The notes beneath the pieces are model-generated. The model saw only the letters and a program-made list of their open reading frames with translations, was not told the origin of the DNA and did no database searches. Made by a program: the position numbers and the translations under genes. Below are positions 24,456 to 33,437 of a stretch of DNA of 46,007 nucleotides, piece by piece; position 1 is the first letter of the stretch; the number at the start of each line of letters is the position of its first letter. The stretch covers positions 1 to 46,007 of the forward strand of contig JANYIK010000072.1 in NCBI GenBank assembly GCA_025362115.1, read 5' to 3'. The DNA is from Methylophilaceae bacterium. Lineage in GTDB: Bacteria; Pseudomonadota; Gammaproteobacteria; Burkholderiales; Methylophilaceae.

Positions 24456-27110
24456 ATGGCAGATTTGCCTGACACCAACCCACAAGAAACCCAGGAATGG
24501 CTGGATTCCATCGCCGCAGTACTGGAGCAAGAAGGCGCTGAACGCGCGCACTTCCTGCTCGAAACCCTGATCGACAAGTCCCGTCGCTCTGGCGCCTACC
24601 TGCCTTTCAACGCCACTACGGCTTACCTGAATAGCATTCCGACACACTTGCAAGCCAAGTTGCCCGGCAACCCCGACATGGAACGCCGCATCCGCGCCCT
24701 GATTCGCTGGAATGCGATCATGACGGTATTACGCGGCAATGAAAAATCTCCTGGTGTGGGCGGCCACATCGCCAGCTTCCAGTCTGCAGCAACCTTGTAT
24801 GACGTGGGCTTCAACCATTTCTTCCGTGCCGCTAACGAAAATTTCGGCGGTGACTGTGTGTATTTCCAGGGGCACTCCTCACCAGGTGTGTACGCCCGTG
24901 CCTTTTTGGAAGGCCGCATCAGCGAAGAACAAATGGCTAACTTTCGACAGGAAACCGGCGGCAAAGGGCTCTCAAGCTATCCACACCCATGGCTGATGCC
25001 AGATTTTTGGCAATTCCCTACCGTATCTATGGGGTTGGGGCCACTTGCGGGTATTTATCAAGCACGATTCCTAAAATATATCCACGACCGTGGCATCGCC
25101 GATACTTCTGGCCGCAAGGTATGGGTTTTCTGCGGCGATGGTGAAATGGACGAACCTGAATCCTTGGGGGCGATCTCACTCGCTTCGCGCGAAAAATTGG
25201 ACAATCTGATTTTCGTCGTCAATTGCAACTTGCAACGTCTGGATGGCCCGGTACGTGGCAATGGCAAGATCATCCAGGAACTGGAAGCCGACTTCCGTGG
25301 CTCCGGCTGGAATGTACTGAAAGTGATCTGGGGTTCCTACTGGGATCCTCTTTTGTCCATGGACAAGGATGGCATCTTGCAAAAACGCATGGAAGAATGC
25401 GTGGATGGCGAATACCAAAACTTCAAGGCCAAGGGCGGCGCTTATACGCGCGAACATTTCTTTGGAAAGTACCCTGAATTGAAGGAGATGGTCACCGCCA
25501 TGTCCGACGCAGATATCTGGCGCCTGAACCGGGGTGGTCACGATCCGCATAAGGTCTATGCCGCTTACCATGCCGCCGTAAATCACAAGGGGCAGCCAAC
25601 CGTAATACTGGCCAAGACGGTCAAGGGCTACGGCATGGGCGAAGCTGGTGAAGGCCAGAATACCACTCACCAGCAAAAGAGCATGGATATCGAGTCGCTG
25701 AAGAAATTCCGTGACCGTTTTAATCTGCCAATCACCGACGCACAGGTGGAGAGCTTGTCTTTCTACAAGCCTGATGCAGACTCACCAGAGATGCAGTACA
25801 TGAACGAGCGCCGCGCCAGCCTGGGTGGCTACATGCCCAAGCGCCGCCGCAAAGGCAACGAACTGGTAGTGCCAGAGCTGTCTGCCTTCGACAATATGCT
25901 GGGAGCTACTGGTGATCGTGAAATTTCTACCACCATGGCGTTCGTACGCATCCTTTCCACCTTGGTTCGTGACAAGCAGATTGGCAAGTATGTAGTACCT
26001 ATCGTCCCGGACGAAGCCCGTACCTTCGGCATGGAAGGCATGTTCCGTCAGCTCGGCATCTACTCCTCCGTGGGTCAGTTGTACGAGCCGCAGGACGCCG
26101 ACCAAGTGATGTTCTACAAAGAATCCAAGGATGGCCAGATTCTGGAGGAAGGTATCAACGAAGCCGGATCATTCTCCAGCTGGATAGCCGCTGCGACTTC
26201 ATACAGCGTTACCGGCGTGCAGATGATTCCGTTCTACATCTTCTACTCGATGTTCGGTTTCCAACGCATTGGCGACTTGGCATGGGCAGCGGGTGATAGC
26301 CGTGCTCGCGGATTCCTGCTTGGCGCTACTGCAGGCCGTACCACGCTGAATGGTGAAGGCTTGCAACATGAGGATGGCCACAGTCACCTGATGTCGGCCA
26401 CCATTCCCAATTGCATTTCCTACGACCCGACCTTTGCCTACGAGTTGGCCGTGATCATCCAGGAAGGTCTGCGCCGCATGGTGCAGAACCAGGAGGATGT
26501 GTACTATTACATCACCCTGATGAATGAAAACTACAGCCACCCGGAAATGCCCAAGGGGGCGGAAGAAGGCATCCTCAAAGGAATCTACTCCTTCAGCAAG
26601 TCCAAGGCCAAAGGTCCTAAAGTGCAATTGATGGGTAGCGGCGTTATCTTGCGCGAAGTCATCGCAGCAGCCGATTTGTTGGAAAAGGATTGGGGCGTAT
26701 CTGCCGACATCTGGAGCGTCACCAGCTTTACTGAGCTGCGCCGCGAAGGTCTGGATGTGGAGCGCTGGAACCTGCTCAATCCGGACAAGAAACAGAAAGA
26801 AACCTATGTCGGCAAGGCGTTGAGCAAGGCCGAAGGTCCAGTCATTGCCTCGACCGACTACATGAAGTCGTTCGCTGACCAGATCCGCAACTTCATCCCG
26901 CAACGCTACGTTGTGCTGGGTACCGATGGGTTTGGGCGCTCTGATTCACGCGAGGCTCTGCGTAACTTCTTTGAAGTTGATCGTTACCATGTTGTATTGG
27001 CCGCGCTCAAGGCGCTGGCAGATGATGGCAAACTGCCTGCAAGCAAGGCGGCAGAAGCCATCAAGAAATACAGCATCAACATCAGCCGACCCAATCCGAT
27101 GAGTATTTAA
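24456..27110 (+). CDS. aceE: Pyruvate dehydrogenase E1 component (homodimeric)
   Basis: An 884-residue thiamin-diphosphate enzyme that decarboxylates pyruvate and reductively acetylates the lipoyl groups of E2. The TPP motif GDGEMDEPESLGA (near residue 227) through NCNLQRLDGPV is intact, as are YYYITLMNENYSHPEMP and HEDGHSHL. The length matches the homodimeric AceE family (887 in E. coli). CAGGAGAG lies 8 nt before the ATG. It opens the operon aceE-aceF-lpdA-glcD-like, with a 16-nt gap to aceF. Confidence 0.97.
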   Translation: MADLPDTNPQETQEWLDSIAAVLEQEGAERAHFLLETLIDKSRRSGAYLPFNATTAYLNSIPTHLQAKLPGNPDMERRIRALIRWNAIMTVLRGNEKSPGVGGHIASFQSAATLYDVGFNHFFRAANENFGGDCVYFQGHSSPGVYARAFLEGRISEEQMANFRQETGGKGLSSYPHPWLMPDFWQFPTVSMGLGPLAGIYQARFLKYIHDRGIADTSGRKVWVFCGDGEMDEPESLGAISLASREKLDNLIFVVNCNLQRLDGPVRGNGKIIQELEADFRGSGWNVLKVIWGSYWDPLLSMDKDGILQKRMEECVDGEYQNFKAKGGAYTREHFFGKYPELKEMVTAMSDADIWRLNRGGHDPHKVYAAYHAAVNHKGQPTVILAKTVKGYGMGEAGEGQNTTHQQKSMDIESLKKFRDRFNLPITDAQVESLSFYKPDADSPEMQYMNERRASLGGYMPKRRRKGNELVVPELSAFDNMLGATGDREISTTMAFVRILSTLVRDKQIGKYVVPIVPDEARTFGMEGMFRQLGIYSSVGQLYEPQDADQVMFYKESKDGQILEEGINEAGSFSSWIAAATSYSVTGVQMIPFYIFYSMFGFQRIGDLAWAAGDSRARGFLLGATAGRTTLNGEGLQHEDGHSHLMSATIPNCISYDPTFAYELAVIIQEGLRRMVQNQEDVYYYITLMNENYSHPEMPKGAEEGILKGIYSFSKSKAKGPKVQLMGSGVILREVIAAADLLEKDWGVSADIWSVTSFTELRREGLDVERWNLLNPDKKQKETYVGKALSKAEGPVIASTDYMKSFADQIRNFIPQRYVVLGTDGFGRSDSREALRNFFEVDRYHVVLAALKALADDGKLPASKAAEAIKKYSINISRPNPMSI

Positions 27111-27126
27111 TTCAGGAGACGACAAA

Positions 27127-28476
27127 ATGGCAATAAAAGAAGTTCTCGTCCCCGATATTGGCAACTTTGACAGCGTGGACGTCATTGAAGTACTGGTGAA
27201 ACCCGGCGATAGCGTCGCCAAGGACGACTCTCTCATCACGCTGGAATCCGACAAGGCTTCCATGGACATCCCCGCCCCTTTTGGCGGCACTGTGATTGAA
27301 GTCAGCATCAAGGTCGGCGACAAAGCAGCTCAAGGCGCATTGATCCTCAAGCTGGATACCACTGCTGAGGCTTCATCTCCTCCCGAGAAACCCGCACCGC
27401 AGCCCAGCGTAGCACCTGTGGTTTCCAGCGTGAAAGTTAATGAAAAACCTGTCGCCATCCCGGAACCAAGCCATCCAGTAGCTGAACCACCCAAGGTGAT
27501 ACAACCACAAGCCACTCCCAATCCAGTGGCGGCAAGTGCAACTACAAGCTCTGGCAAGCTCTCTCATGCCAGCCCATCGGTGCGCAAATTCGCCCGTGAG
27601 CTTGGGGTTAATCTGGCGCTGGTCAAAGGCAGCGGACCAAAAAACCGTATCTTGCAAAACGATGTGCAGACCTTTGTCAAAGGTGAACTGGTCAAGCCGC
27701 GTACCGAAAACATGGGGGCCGGCATCGCTAGCTTATCCAGCCTACCTATGCCAGCCATTGACTTCAGTCAGTTTGGTGCAACTGAAACCAAGCCGTTGTC
27801 GCGCATCAAAAAACTTTCCGGTGCCAATCTGCATCGCAACTGGGTCACAGCACCTCACGTCACACAGTTTGATGAGGCCGACATCACCGACTTGGAAGAC
27901 TTCCGTAAATCTATGCTGGCCGATGCTGAAAAACGTGGGGTCAAGCTCACCTTGCTCGCCTTCCTGATGAAGGCGGTGATCAACGCCTTGCGTACCTACC
28001 CCAACTTCAATGCATCGCTGTCACCGGATGGCGATAGCCTGATTTTGAAGCAGTACTACCACGTGGGCTTTGCTTGCGACACACCGGATGGCCTCGTAGT
28101 CCCAGTGGTCAGGGATGTCAACCAGAAGGACGTGATGGATATTGCCCGCGACCTGGCTGAGCTGTCAGCGAAAGCACGCGAACGCAAACTCAAGGTTGAG
28201 GAAATGCAGGGCGGGTGCTTTACCATTTCCAGTCTGGGCGGCATTGGTGGCACCATGTTCACGCCTATCATCAACTGCCCGGAAGTGGCGATCCTTGGCG
28301 TCTCACGATCTTCCATGCAGCCGGTGTTCGATCCAAAAACCAAGAGTTTTGAGCCGCGCTTGATACTGCCGCTATCCCTGTCATACGACCACCGCGTGGT
28401 GGATGGCGCTGATGGCGCACGCTTCACCAGCCACTTGCGCATGATGTTGTCTGACGTGCGTCGTTTGTTGCTGTAA
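27127..28476 (+). CDS. aceF: Dihydrolipoyllysine-residue acetyltransferase (PDH E2)
   Basis: The E2 core, 449 residues. A single N-terminal lipoyl domain carries the modified lysine in ESDKASMD (Lys43 or so). A Pro/Ala linker (residues ~80-145) leads to the peripheral-subunit-binding domain SVRKFARELGVNLALVKGSG (~150-180). The catalytic domain ends with the active-site His in SLSYDHRVVDGADGARF (~422). Only one lipoyl domain is present, compared with three in E. coli. The lipoyl domain of the downstream lpdA product is nearly a copy of it. Confidence 0.96.
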   Translation: MAIKEVLVPDIGNFDSVDVIEVLVKPGDSVAKDDSLITLESDKASMDIPAPFGGTVIEVSIKVGDKAAQGALILKLDTTAEASSPPEKPAPQPSVAPVVSSVKVNEKPVAIPEPSHPVAEPPKVIQPQATPNPVAASATTSSGKLSHASPSVRKFARELGVNLALVKGSGPKNRILQNDVQTFVKGELVKPRTENMGAGIASLSSLPMPAIDFSQFGATETKPLSRIKKLSGANLHRNWVTAPHVTQFDEADITDLEDFRKSMLADAEKRGVKLTLLAFLMKAVINALRTYPNFNASLSPDGDSLILKQYYHVGFACDTPDGLVVPVVRDVNQKDVMDIARDLAELSAKARERKLKVEEMQGGCFTISSLGGIGGTMFTPIINCPEVAILGVSRSSMQPVFDPKTKSFEPRLILPLSLSYDHRVVDGADGARFTSHLRMMLSDVRRLLL

Positions 28477-28487
28477 CAGGAATTGAC

Positions 28488-30233
28488 ATGCGCAATATTG
28501 TTGAAATTTCAGTGCCGGACATCGGCAATTTTGATTCTGTAGATATCATCGAGGTCCACATCAAGTCAGGTGACAACATTGCCGTTGATGACTCGCTGAT
28601 TACGCTGGAATCCGATAAGGCTTCCATGGACATACCTGCCACCCATGCAGGTAGCGTCAAGGAAGTCAAAGTCAAGGTAGGTGACAAGGTCGCCAAGGGC
28701 TCCCTCATCCTGCTCCTAGATGTTGCTGAGGAGGCACCCGCTGTAGCACCAGCACCAGTGGTAGAACAATCTGCTCCGGCGGCAGTTGCCCTTGTAGGCC
28801 TAAGCGAAGCCGGCAACAATGATATTTCCACAGAAATACTGGTATTGGGCGCAGGGCCTGGCGGCTATACCGCTGCTTTCCGTGCCGCAGACCTCGGCAA
28901 AAAGGTGGTGTTGGTAGAACGTTACCCAACGCTAGGAGGCGTGTGCCTGAATGTAGGATGCATCCCCTCCAAAGCCTTGCTACATGCGGCTAAGGTTATT
29001 ACCGAATCCGAAGAAATAGCGGCGCATGGTATCAATTTTGGGCGCCCAGTGATTGCACTCTCAAAACTGCGCGACTGGAAAGAAAACGACGTGGTCGCCA
29101 AGCTCACTGGCGGCTTGGTACAACTCGCCAAACAGCGCAATGTCACCGTGGTACAAGGTGTAGGGAAATTCATCAGCCCCCATCAAATCGCCGTGACAGC
29201 GACAGATGGCAAGGTGACCACGCTAGGTTTTGAACATGTCATTATTGCCGCCGGTTCACAAGCCACCAAATTCCCTGGGGCACCAGATGACGAACGCATC
29301 ATGGACTCTACCGGCGCATTGGCTTTGGCAGACATTCCGAAACGCATGCTGGTCATCGGCGGCGGCATCATCGGCTTGGAAATGGGCACCGTCTATGATG
29401 CCCTAGGCTCCAAGGTGAGCATCGTGGAATTCATGGACGGTTTGATTCCTGGATGCGACCGTGACTTGATACGCCCCCTGCAAAAACGCATGGAAAAACG
29501 TTTCGAAAGCATCATGCTGAGCACCAAGGTATCCTCGATGGAAGCCAAGAAAGACGGAATCCATGTGACTTTTGAAGGTGCCAACGCCCCCAAGAATACC
29601 CAGGTCTATGACCGTGTGCTGGTCTCCATCGGGCGTCGCCCCAATGGCAAGAATATCGGCGCCGAGAACGCAGGGATCGCTGTTGACGATTGCGGCTATA
29701 TTGCCGTAGACAAACAGATGCGTACCAATGTGCCTCACATCTTCGCTATCGGCGATATCGTCGGCCAACCAATGCTGGCACACAAAGCTACGCATGAGGC
29801 CAAGGTGGCGGCGGAAGTCATTGCTGGGCACAAGGTTGAGTTCCAGGCGTTGACCATCCCATCGGTTGCCTATACTGACCCTGAAGTCGCTTGGGCCGGA
29901 ATATCCGAGACTGAAGCCAAGGAAAAAGGCATGGAGATTGAGAAAGCTTCATTTCCATGGGCTGCTAGTGGCCGTGCTCTCTCCATAGCGCGCACCGAAG
30001 GTCTGACCAAGCTTATTTTCGATAAGGAAACCAAGCGTGTGATTGGTGTAGGTATCACTGGCACCAATGCCGGAGAACTCCTTGCAGAAGCCGTGCTAGC
30101 GATTGAAATGGGCGCTGATGCGGAAGATATCGCGCTCACTATTCACTCACACCCCACACTCTCGGAAACAGTGGCATTTGCGGCGGAGATGGCAGAAGGT
30201 ACAATCACCGACTTATTCATCCGAAAAAGATAG
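28488..30233 (+). CDS. lpdA: Dihydrolipoamide dehydrogenase with N-terminal lipoyl domain (PDH E3)
   Basis: A 581-residue E3. Residues 1-80 form a lipoyl domain (VPDIGNFDSVDIIEV, lysine in ESDKASMD near residue 44), joined by an Ala/Pro linker to the flavoprotein. The flavoprotein shows the FAD motif LGAGPGGYTAAFRA (~119), the redox disulfide GGVCLNVGCIPSKALL (~150), the NAD motif VIGGGIIGLEMG (~288) and the C-terminal active-site HSHPTLSE (~552). Lipoyl-E3 fusions are usual in betaproteobacteria and Neisseria. It reoxidises dihydrolipoyl groups of AceF with NAD. Confidence 0.97.
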   Translation: MRNIVEISVPDIGNFDSVDIIEVHIKSGDNIAVDDSLITLESDKASMDIPATHAGSVKEVKVKVGDKVAKGSLILLLDVAEEAPAVAPAPVVEQSAPAAVALVGLSEAGNNDISTEILVLGAGPGGYTAAFRAADLGKKVVLVERYPTLGGVCLNVGCIPSKALLHAAKVITESEEIAAHGINFGRPVIALSKLRDWKENDVVAKLTGGLVQLAKQRNVTVVQGVGKFISPHQIAVTATDGKVTTLGFEHVIIAAGSQATKFPGAPDDERIMDSTGALALADIPKRMLVIGGGIIGLEMGTVYDALGSKVSIVEFMDGLIPGCDRDLIRPLQKRMEKRFESIMLSTKVSSMEAKKDGIHVTFEGANAPKNTQVYDRVLVSIGRRPNGKNIGAENAGIAVDDCGYIAVDKQMRTNVPHIFAIGDIVGQPMLAHKATHEAKVAAEVIAGHKVEFQALTIPSVAYTDPEVAWAGISETEAKEKGMEIEKASFPWAASGRALSIARTEGLTKLIFDKETKRVIGVGITGTNAGELLAEAVLAIEMGADAEDIALTIHSHPTLSETVAFAAEMAEGTITDLFIRKR

Positions 30234-30235
30234 CC

Positions 30236-31612
30236 GTGCTTCTAGAACCTTTGCTTACGGCCTTAGCCGCGCGCTTCCCCCCAGAGCGTCTGTTCACCGA
30301 TCCGGTGGATTGTTACGCTTATGCCTATGACAACTCCAAGCGCTTCCATCCACCAGCAGCGGTTGTGTTCCCACTTGATCAAGATGAAGTTCAAGCTGTT
30401 GTCGCCTTGTGCAATGAATACCAAGTTCCGCTTACTCCGCGCGGTCGTGGCACAGGTACTGCGGGTGGCAGCACGCCAGAACAAGGCGGTGTGGCGCTGT
30501 CATTGGAGCGCATGAATAAAATCATCAAGATTGATCCGGCAAACCGTATGGCTATTGTAGAGCCTGGCGTGCTGAATCAAGACTTACAGAATGCCATCAA
30601 AGAGCATGGTTTCTTCTGGCCACCAGATCCTTCCAGCGCGCCGTATTGCACCATAGGCGGCAACATCGCCACCTGCGCTGCGGGACCTCATGCGGTGAAA
30701 TATGGTGTGACACGCGACCATGTATTAGGCTTGAAAGCCATCACCGGCAACGGTGAAGCAATCAAAACGGGCTGTAACACGACTAAAGGGGTAGTAGGCT
30801 ACGACTTAACACGCTTGATCATCGGCTCAGAAGGCACACTGGCTATTGTCACCGAAGCAACACTAAAACTCACACCTCTTCCTCACGCCACGGCTGGGAT
30901 TACCGCGCAATTCAAAGATACGACCAGTTGCGCTCATGCGATTGCAGCAATTATGGCCCAGCCTTTCGTGCCAAGTGCACTAGAATTTCTGGACAACGGC
31001 GCTCTCGATCTGATCCGTAATCGCCATGCCGGCATGTTGCCTGAAGCGGCACGCGCATTTTTGATGATAGAAGTAGATGGCGCCGAAACTGAACTGCCTC
31101 CAGCAGTTGCGGCCATTATCAAAGCTTGCCAAATAGAGGGCTTGATTGATGCGAGTCCGGCACACGACACTCAAGCTTTATGGGCGGCACGCAAAGCGCT
31201 ATCACCATTGTTACGCGATATTGCGCCTAAAAAAATCAATGAGGACATTGCCGTGCCAGTATCGCGCTTGCCGGAATTACTGCAAGGCCTGGAAACACTT
31301 TCAGCAAGATACCAAATAGCCAACGTCAATTTTGGGCATGCAGGCAACGGTAATATCCATGTCAATTTATTGGTAAACCCAGATAACCCAGAAGAAATGG
31401 CCCGTGCCGAGCAATGTTTAGATGAAGTATTTAGCCTGGTATTGGGCTTGGGCGGCACACTCTCTGGAGAACACGGTGTTGGAAGCGCCAAGCGCCCTTA
31501 TGTTGATCGTGAAATTGATGCGCCTACCATAAAATTAATGAAAAAAATAAAGACAACTTTCGATTCTAGGAATATACTTAATCCGGGCAAGTTGTTTCCA
31601 GAAAAAAATTAA
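30236..31612 (+). CDS. GlcD-type FAD-linked 2-hydroxyacid oxidase/dehydrogenase
   Basis: A 458-residue flavoprotein of the glycolate oxidase GlcD / D-lactate dehydrogenase group. The FAD_binding_4 domain shows TPRGRGTGTAGGSTPEQGGV (~60) and IGGNIATCAAGPHAVKYG. The C-terminal oxidase domain shows FGHAGNGNIHVNLL and SGEHGVGSAKRPY. The start is a GTG 2 nt after lpdA, which marks it as the fourth gene of the pdh operon. No GlcE or GlcF genes accompany it, so D-lactate to pyruvate is a better guess than a full glycolate oxidase complex. Substrate is unproven. Confidence 0.88.
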   Translation: MLLEPLLTALAARFPPERLFTDPVDCYAYAYDNSKRFHPPAAVVFPLDQDEVQAVVALCNEYQVPLTPRGRGTGTAGGSTPEQGGVALSLERMNKIIKIDPANRMAIVEPGVLNQDLQNAIKEHGFFWPPDPSSAPYCTIGGNIATCAAGPHAVKYGVTRDHVLGLKAITGNGEAIKTGCNTTKGVVGYDLTRLIIGSEGTLAIVTEATLKLTPLPHATAGITAQFKDTTSCAHAIAAIMAQPFVPSALEFLDNGALDLIRNRHAGMLPEAARAFLMIEVDGAETELPPAVAAIIKACQIEGLIDASPAHDTQALWAARKALSPLLRDIAPKKINEDIAVPVSRLPELLQGLETLSARYQIANVNFGHAGNGNIHVNLLVNPDNPEEMARAEQCLDEVFSLVLGLGGTLSGEHGVGSAKRPYVDREIDAPTIKLMKKIKTTFDSRNILNPGKLFPEKN

Positions 31613-31633
31613 GTAAAATTAAGTAAAATTAAT

Positions 31634-31660
31634 TAAAGTTTTGGGTACTGTTGCCGCTAA
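31634..31660 (+). promoter_or_regulatory. Sigma-28 (FliA) promoter of flgM-flgN
   Basis: TAAA (31634-31637), 15 nt, then GCCGCTAA (31653-31660) differs from the flagellar sigma-28 consensus TAAA-N15-GCCGATAA at one position. It lies 40 nt upstream of flgM, the anti-sigma-28 gene, the expected target. Just upstream, AAGTAAAATT occurs twice in tandem. Confidence 0.8.
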
Positions 31661-31699
31661 CAAGCCTGTGTGGAACAGCTTGAAGCGATGGAGTACATC

Positions 31700-31996
31700 A
31701 TGAAAATCGACAGTTCTTTAGTAGGTGCCGTACCAACCGCCACTAGCGGTTCGTCTCCCCGTGTCGAGAAAGAGACACCACAAAAGAATAGCAGCAGCAC
31801 TGTCAGCCTGTCTGAAGCATCAGCACGCATCCAAGCAGTGGAGGCCAGCGCGCACGAATCTTCCGGATTTAATGCCGCTAAAGTAGCCGCCATACGACAA
31901 GCTATCAGCGATGGTACTTTCCGTATAGACGTAAACTTGATAGCGAAGAAACTACTCACTTCTGCACAAGACCTACTCGAAATCCAAGGCGCTTAA
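31700..31996 (+). CDS. flgM: Anti-sigma-28 factor FlgM
   Basis: A 98-residue protein that binds FliA until it is exported through the completed hook. The N terminus MKIDSSLVGAV is followed by a disordered Ser/Thr-rich stretch. The C-terminal helices (FNAAKVAAIRQAISDGTFRI, then NLIAKKLLTSAQDLL) are the FlgM signature that contacts sigma-28. ATG 31700 is chosen, with GGAG 6 nt upstream, over an ATG at 31679. It is preceded by a sigma-28 promoter and followed by flgN. Confidence 0.92.
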   Translation: MKIDSSLVGAVPTATSGSSPRVEKETPQKNSSSTVSLSEASARIQAVEASAHESSGFNAAKVAAIRQAISDGTFRIDVNLIAKKLLTSAQDLLEIQGA

Positions 31997-31997
31997 T

Positions 31998-32489
31998 TTG
32001 GCAGACTCTGCTGTTGTAACCGCACAAATTGCTGAAAACTTGGCGGTTGAGATTCTCGAATTTGAAGTATTCAAAAAACTCTTACTTACCGAGCAAGAAT
32101 CTCTCATCGTAGGTGATACCTCTAGCCTTACGGAAATTACCGAAAAAAAGTCACTGCATATTGCCAAGTTGGATAGCTTGGCGGCAGAGCGTCTGAAGCG
32201 CATCCAATCTCTAGGGTTCAAACCTGACCGCGAAGGTGTCGCGCAATGGGCTGAAAGCACTGACGCTGCAGCAAATAGACTATGGAAATCTCTACTAACT
32301 CTAGGCAACGACATTCAAGCAACCAACACTCTTAACGGCAAGCTCATCAACACGCGTTTGCAGTACACACAACAAACCATGTCCGCCTTGCTGGCTGCGG
32401 TGAATCAGGCAGAGTTGTATGGCCCCTCTGGTCAGCGTGAAGGCACTCCTCAAAGCAGCAACGCCCGTGGCATCATAGGCAAGGCATGA
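31998..32489 (+). CDS. flgN: Flagellar export chaperone FlgN
   Basis: A 163-residue helical chaperone for the hook-filament junction proteins FlgK and FlgL. The start is a TTG one base after the flgM stop, with AAGG about 8 nt upstream. The features EFEVFKKLLLTEQESLIVGD and NTLNGKLINTRLQYTQQTMS (residues ~110-130) fit the FlgN family. The latter covers the conserved N-x2-NG-x-LI region seen in FlgN C termini. It is cotranscribed with flgM and ends before a bidirectional hairpin. Confidence 0.88.
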   Translation: MADSAVVTAQIAENLAVEILEFEVFKKLLLTEQESLIVGDTSSLTEITEKKSLHIAKLDSLAAERLKRIQSLGFKPDREGVAQWAESTDAAANRLWKSLLTLGNDIQATNTLNGKLINTRLQYTQQTMSALLAAVNQAELYGPSGQREGTPQSSNARGIIGKA

Positions 32490-32511
32490 GATGTGAGCAG
32501 ACATAAAAAAA

Positions 32512-32535
32512 ACCGGCCTATCTGCCGGTCTTTTT
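32512..32535. terminator. Bidirectional terminator between flgN and motD
   Basis: ACCGGC (32512-32517) and GCCGGT (32524-32529) form a stem with a 6-nt loop, followed by CTTTTT on the plus strand and by TTTTTTTTATG on the minus strand. It can end both flgMN and the leftward motC-motD transcript. Confidence 0.85.
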
Positions 32536-32566
32536 ATGCTCTTTTCTAGTCATGCTCTTCTCTAGG

Positions 32567-33418
32567 CTAGTGCTTGGTTGACGTTGCTGGAATCGCTGAA
32601 GAAATTGCTTCTGCAGCTGGCCTAATGTCAGGAGCGAGATGACCACTTCCTTGTACACCAGTTCGATTCGTCCCAGTTTCCGCCAATATCATAATAGTCA
32701 CACGTCGATTACGCGCACGACCCTCAGGAGTATCGTTGCTGTCCACTGAACGCTTGTCGGCATAGCCCACCGCCACCATGCGCTCCCCCGCCACACCATT
32801 GGTTTCAAACAAGCGAATCACACTACTAGCGCGCGCCGAGGACAACTCCCAATTGGAAGGAAACACAGAAGAGCGTATCGGTTGGTTATCAGTATGACCT
32901 TCAATCTGGATCTGATGACTATCCGCCGCGACCACTTTGGCCACCGCACTCAGCGCCTCGACTGATTGCTTGTGTAAATCCGCTTTAGCAGTATCAAACA
33001 ACACACTGGCATTGATTTCGATGGAAATACCATGAATGGTCTCTGTCACTTGTACCTTGCCTTCTTTTTCCAAGGATTCTAATGCCTCTTGAACACTCTT
33101 AGCCACCGCCTGCAAATTTTCACGCTGTTGCTGTTTTTTTATTTCTTCAGCTTGCGCTACCTGCGGTTTTTGTGGTGCTATCGTTACGGTAGTCAACCCC
33201 ACAGAAGCACTGTGAGGTTTGGGATTGTTTTTTGGACTGGGTTCATAGTCAAATGCTGCTTGCAGCGACTCTGCAAGCGCTGTAGCTTTAGTAATATCCA
33301 ATTTCGACATTGCAAACAGCACCACGAACACAGCGAACAGCAAGGTGATGAAGTCAGCGTAAGATACCAACCACCGCTCATGATTTTCGTGGTCTTCGTG
33401 TTTTTGTTTGCGTGCCAT
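32567..33418 (-). CDS. motD: Flagellar motor stator protein MotD/MotB
   Basis: A 283-residue stator subunit. One N-terminal helix carries the proton-path Asp in RWLVSYADFITLLFAVFVV (Asp22 or so). The C-terminal OmpA-like peptidoglycan-binding domain shows IEGHTDNQPIRSSVFPSNWE (~166) and ARNRRVTIMI. The linker is long and Lys/Gln-rich. It follows the MotA-type gene by 19 nt. The name MotD is preferred because the order flhF-flhG-fliA-motC-motD resembles the Pseudomonas MotCD arrangement; MotB would be equally valid by domain. Confidence 0.9.
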   Translation of the reverse strand: MARKQKHEDHENHERWLVSYADFITLLFAVFVVLFAMSKLDITKATALAESLQAAFDYEPSPKNNPKPHSASVGLTTVTIAPQKPQVAQAEEIKKQQQRENLQAVAKSVQEALESLEKEGKVQVTETIHGISIEINASVLFDTAKADLHKQSVEALSAVAKVVAADSHQIQIEGHTDNQPIRSSVFPSNWELSSARASSVIRLFETNGVAGERMVAVGYADKRSVDSNDTPEGRARNRRVTIMILAETGTNRTGVQGSGHLAPDIRPAAEAISSAIPATSTKH

Positions 33419-33437
33419 GATGTGAACTCAGGTTTAA

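Noticed and set aside
26199..26903. 234-codon minus-strand frame inside aceE
   Set aside because: aceE is complete and conserved through this stretch; the antisense product has no family features.
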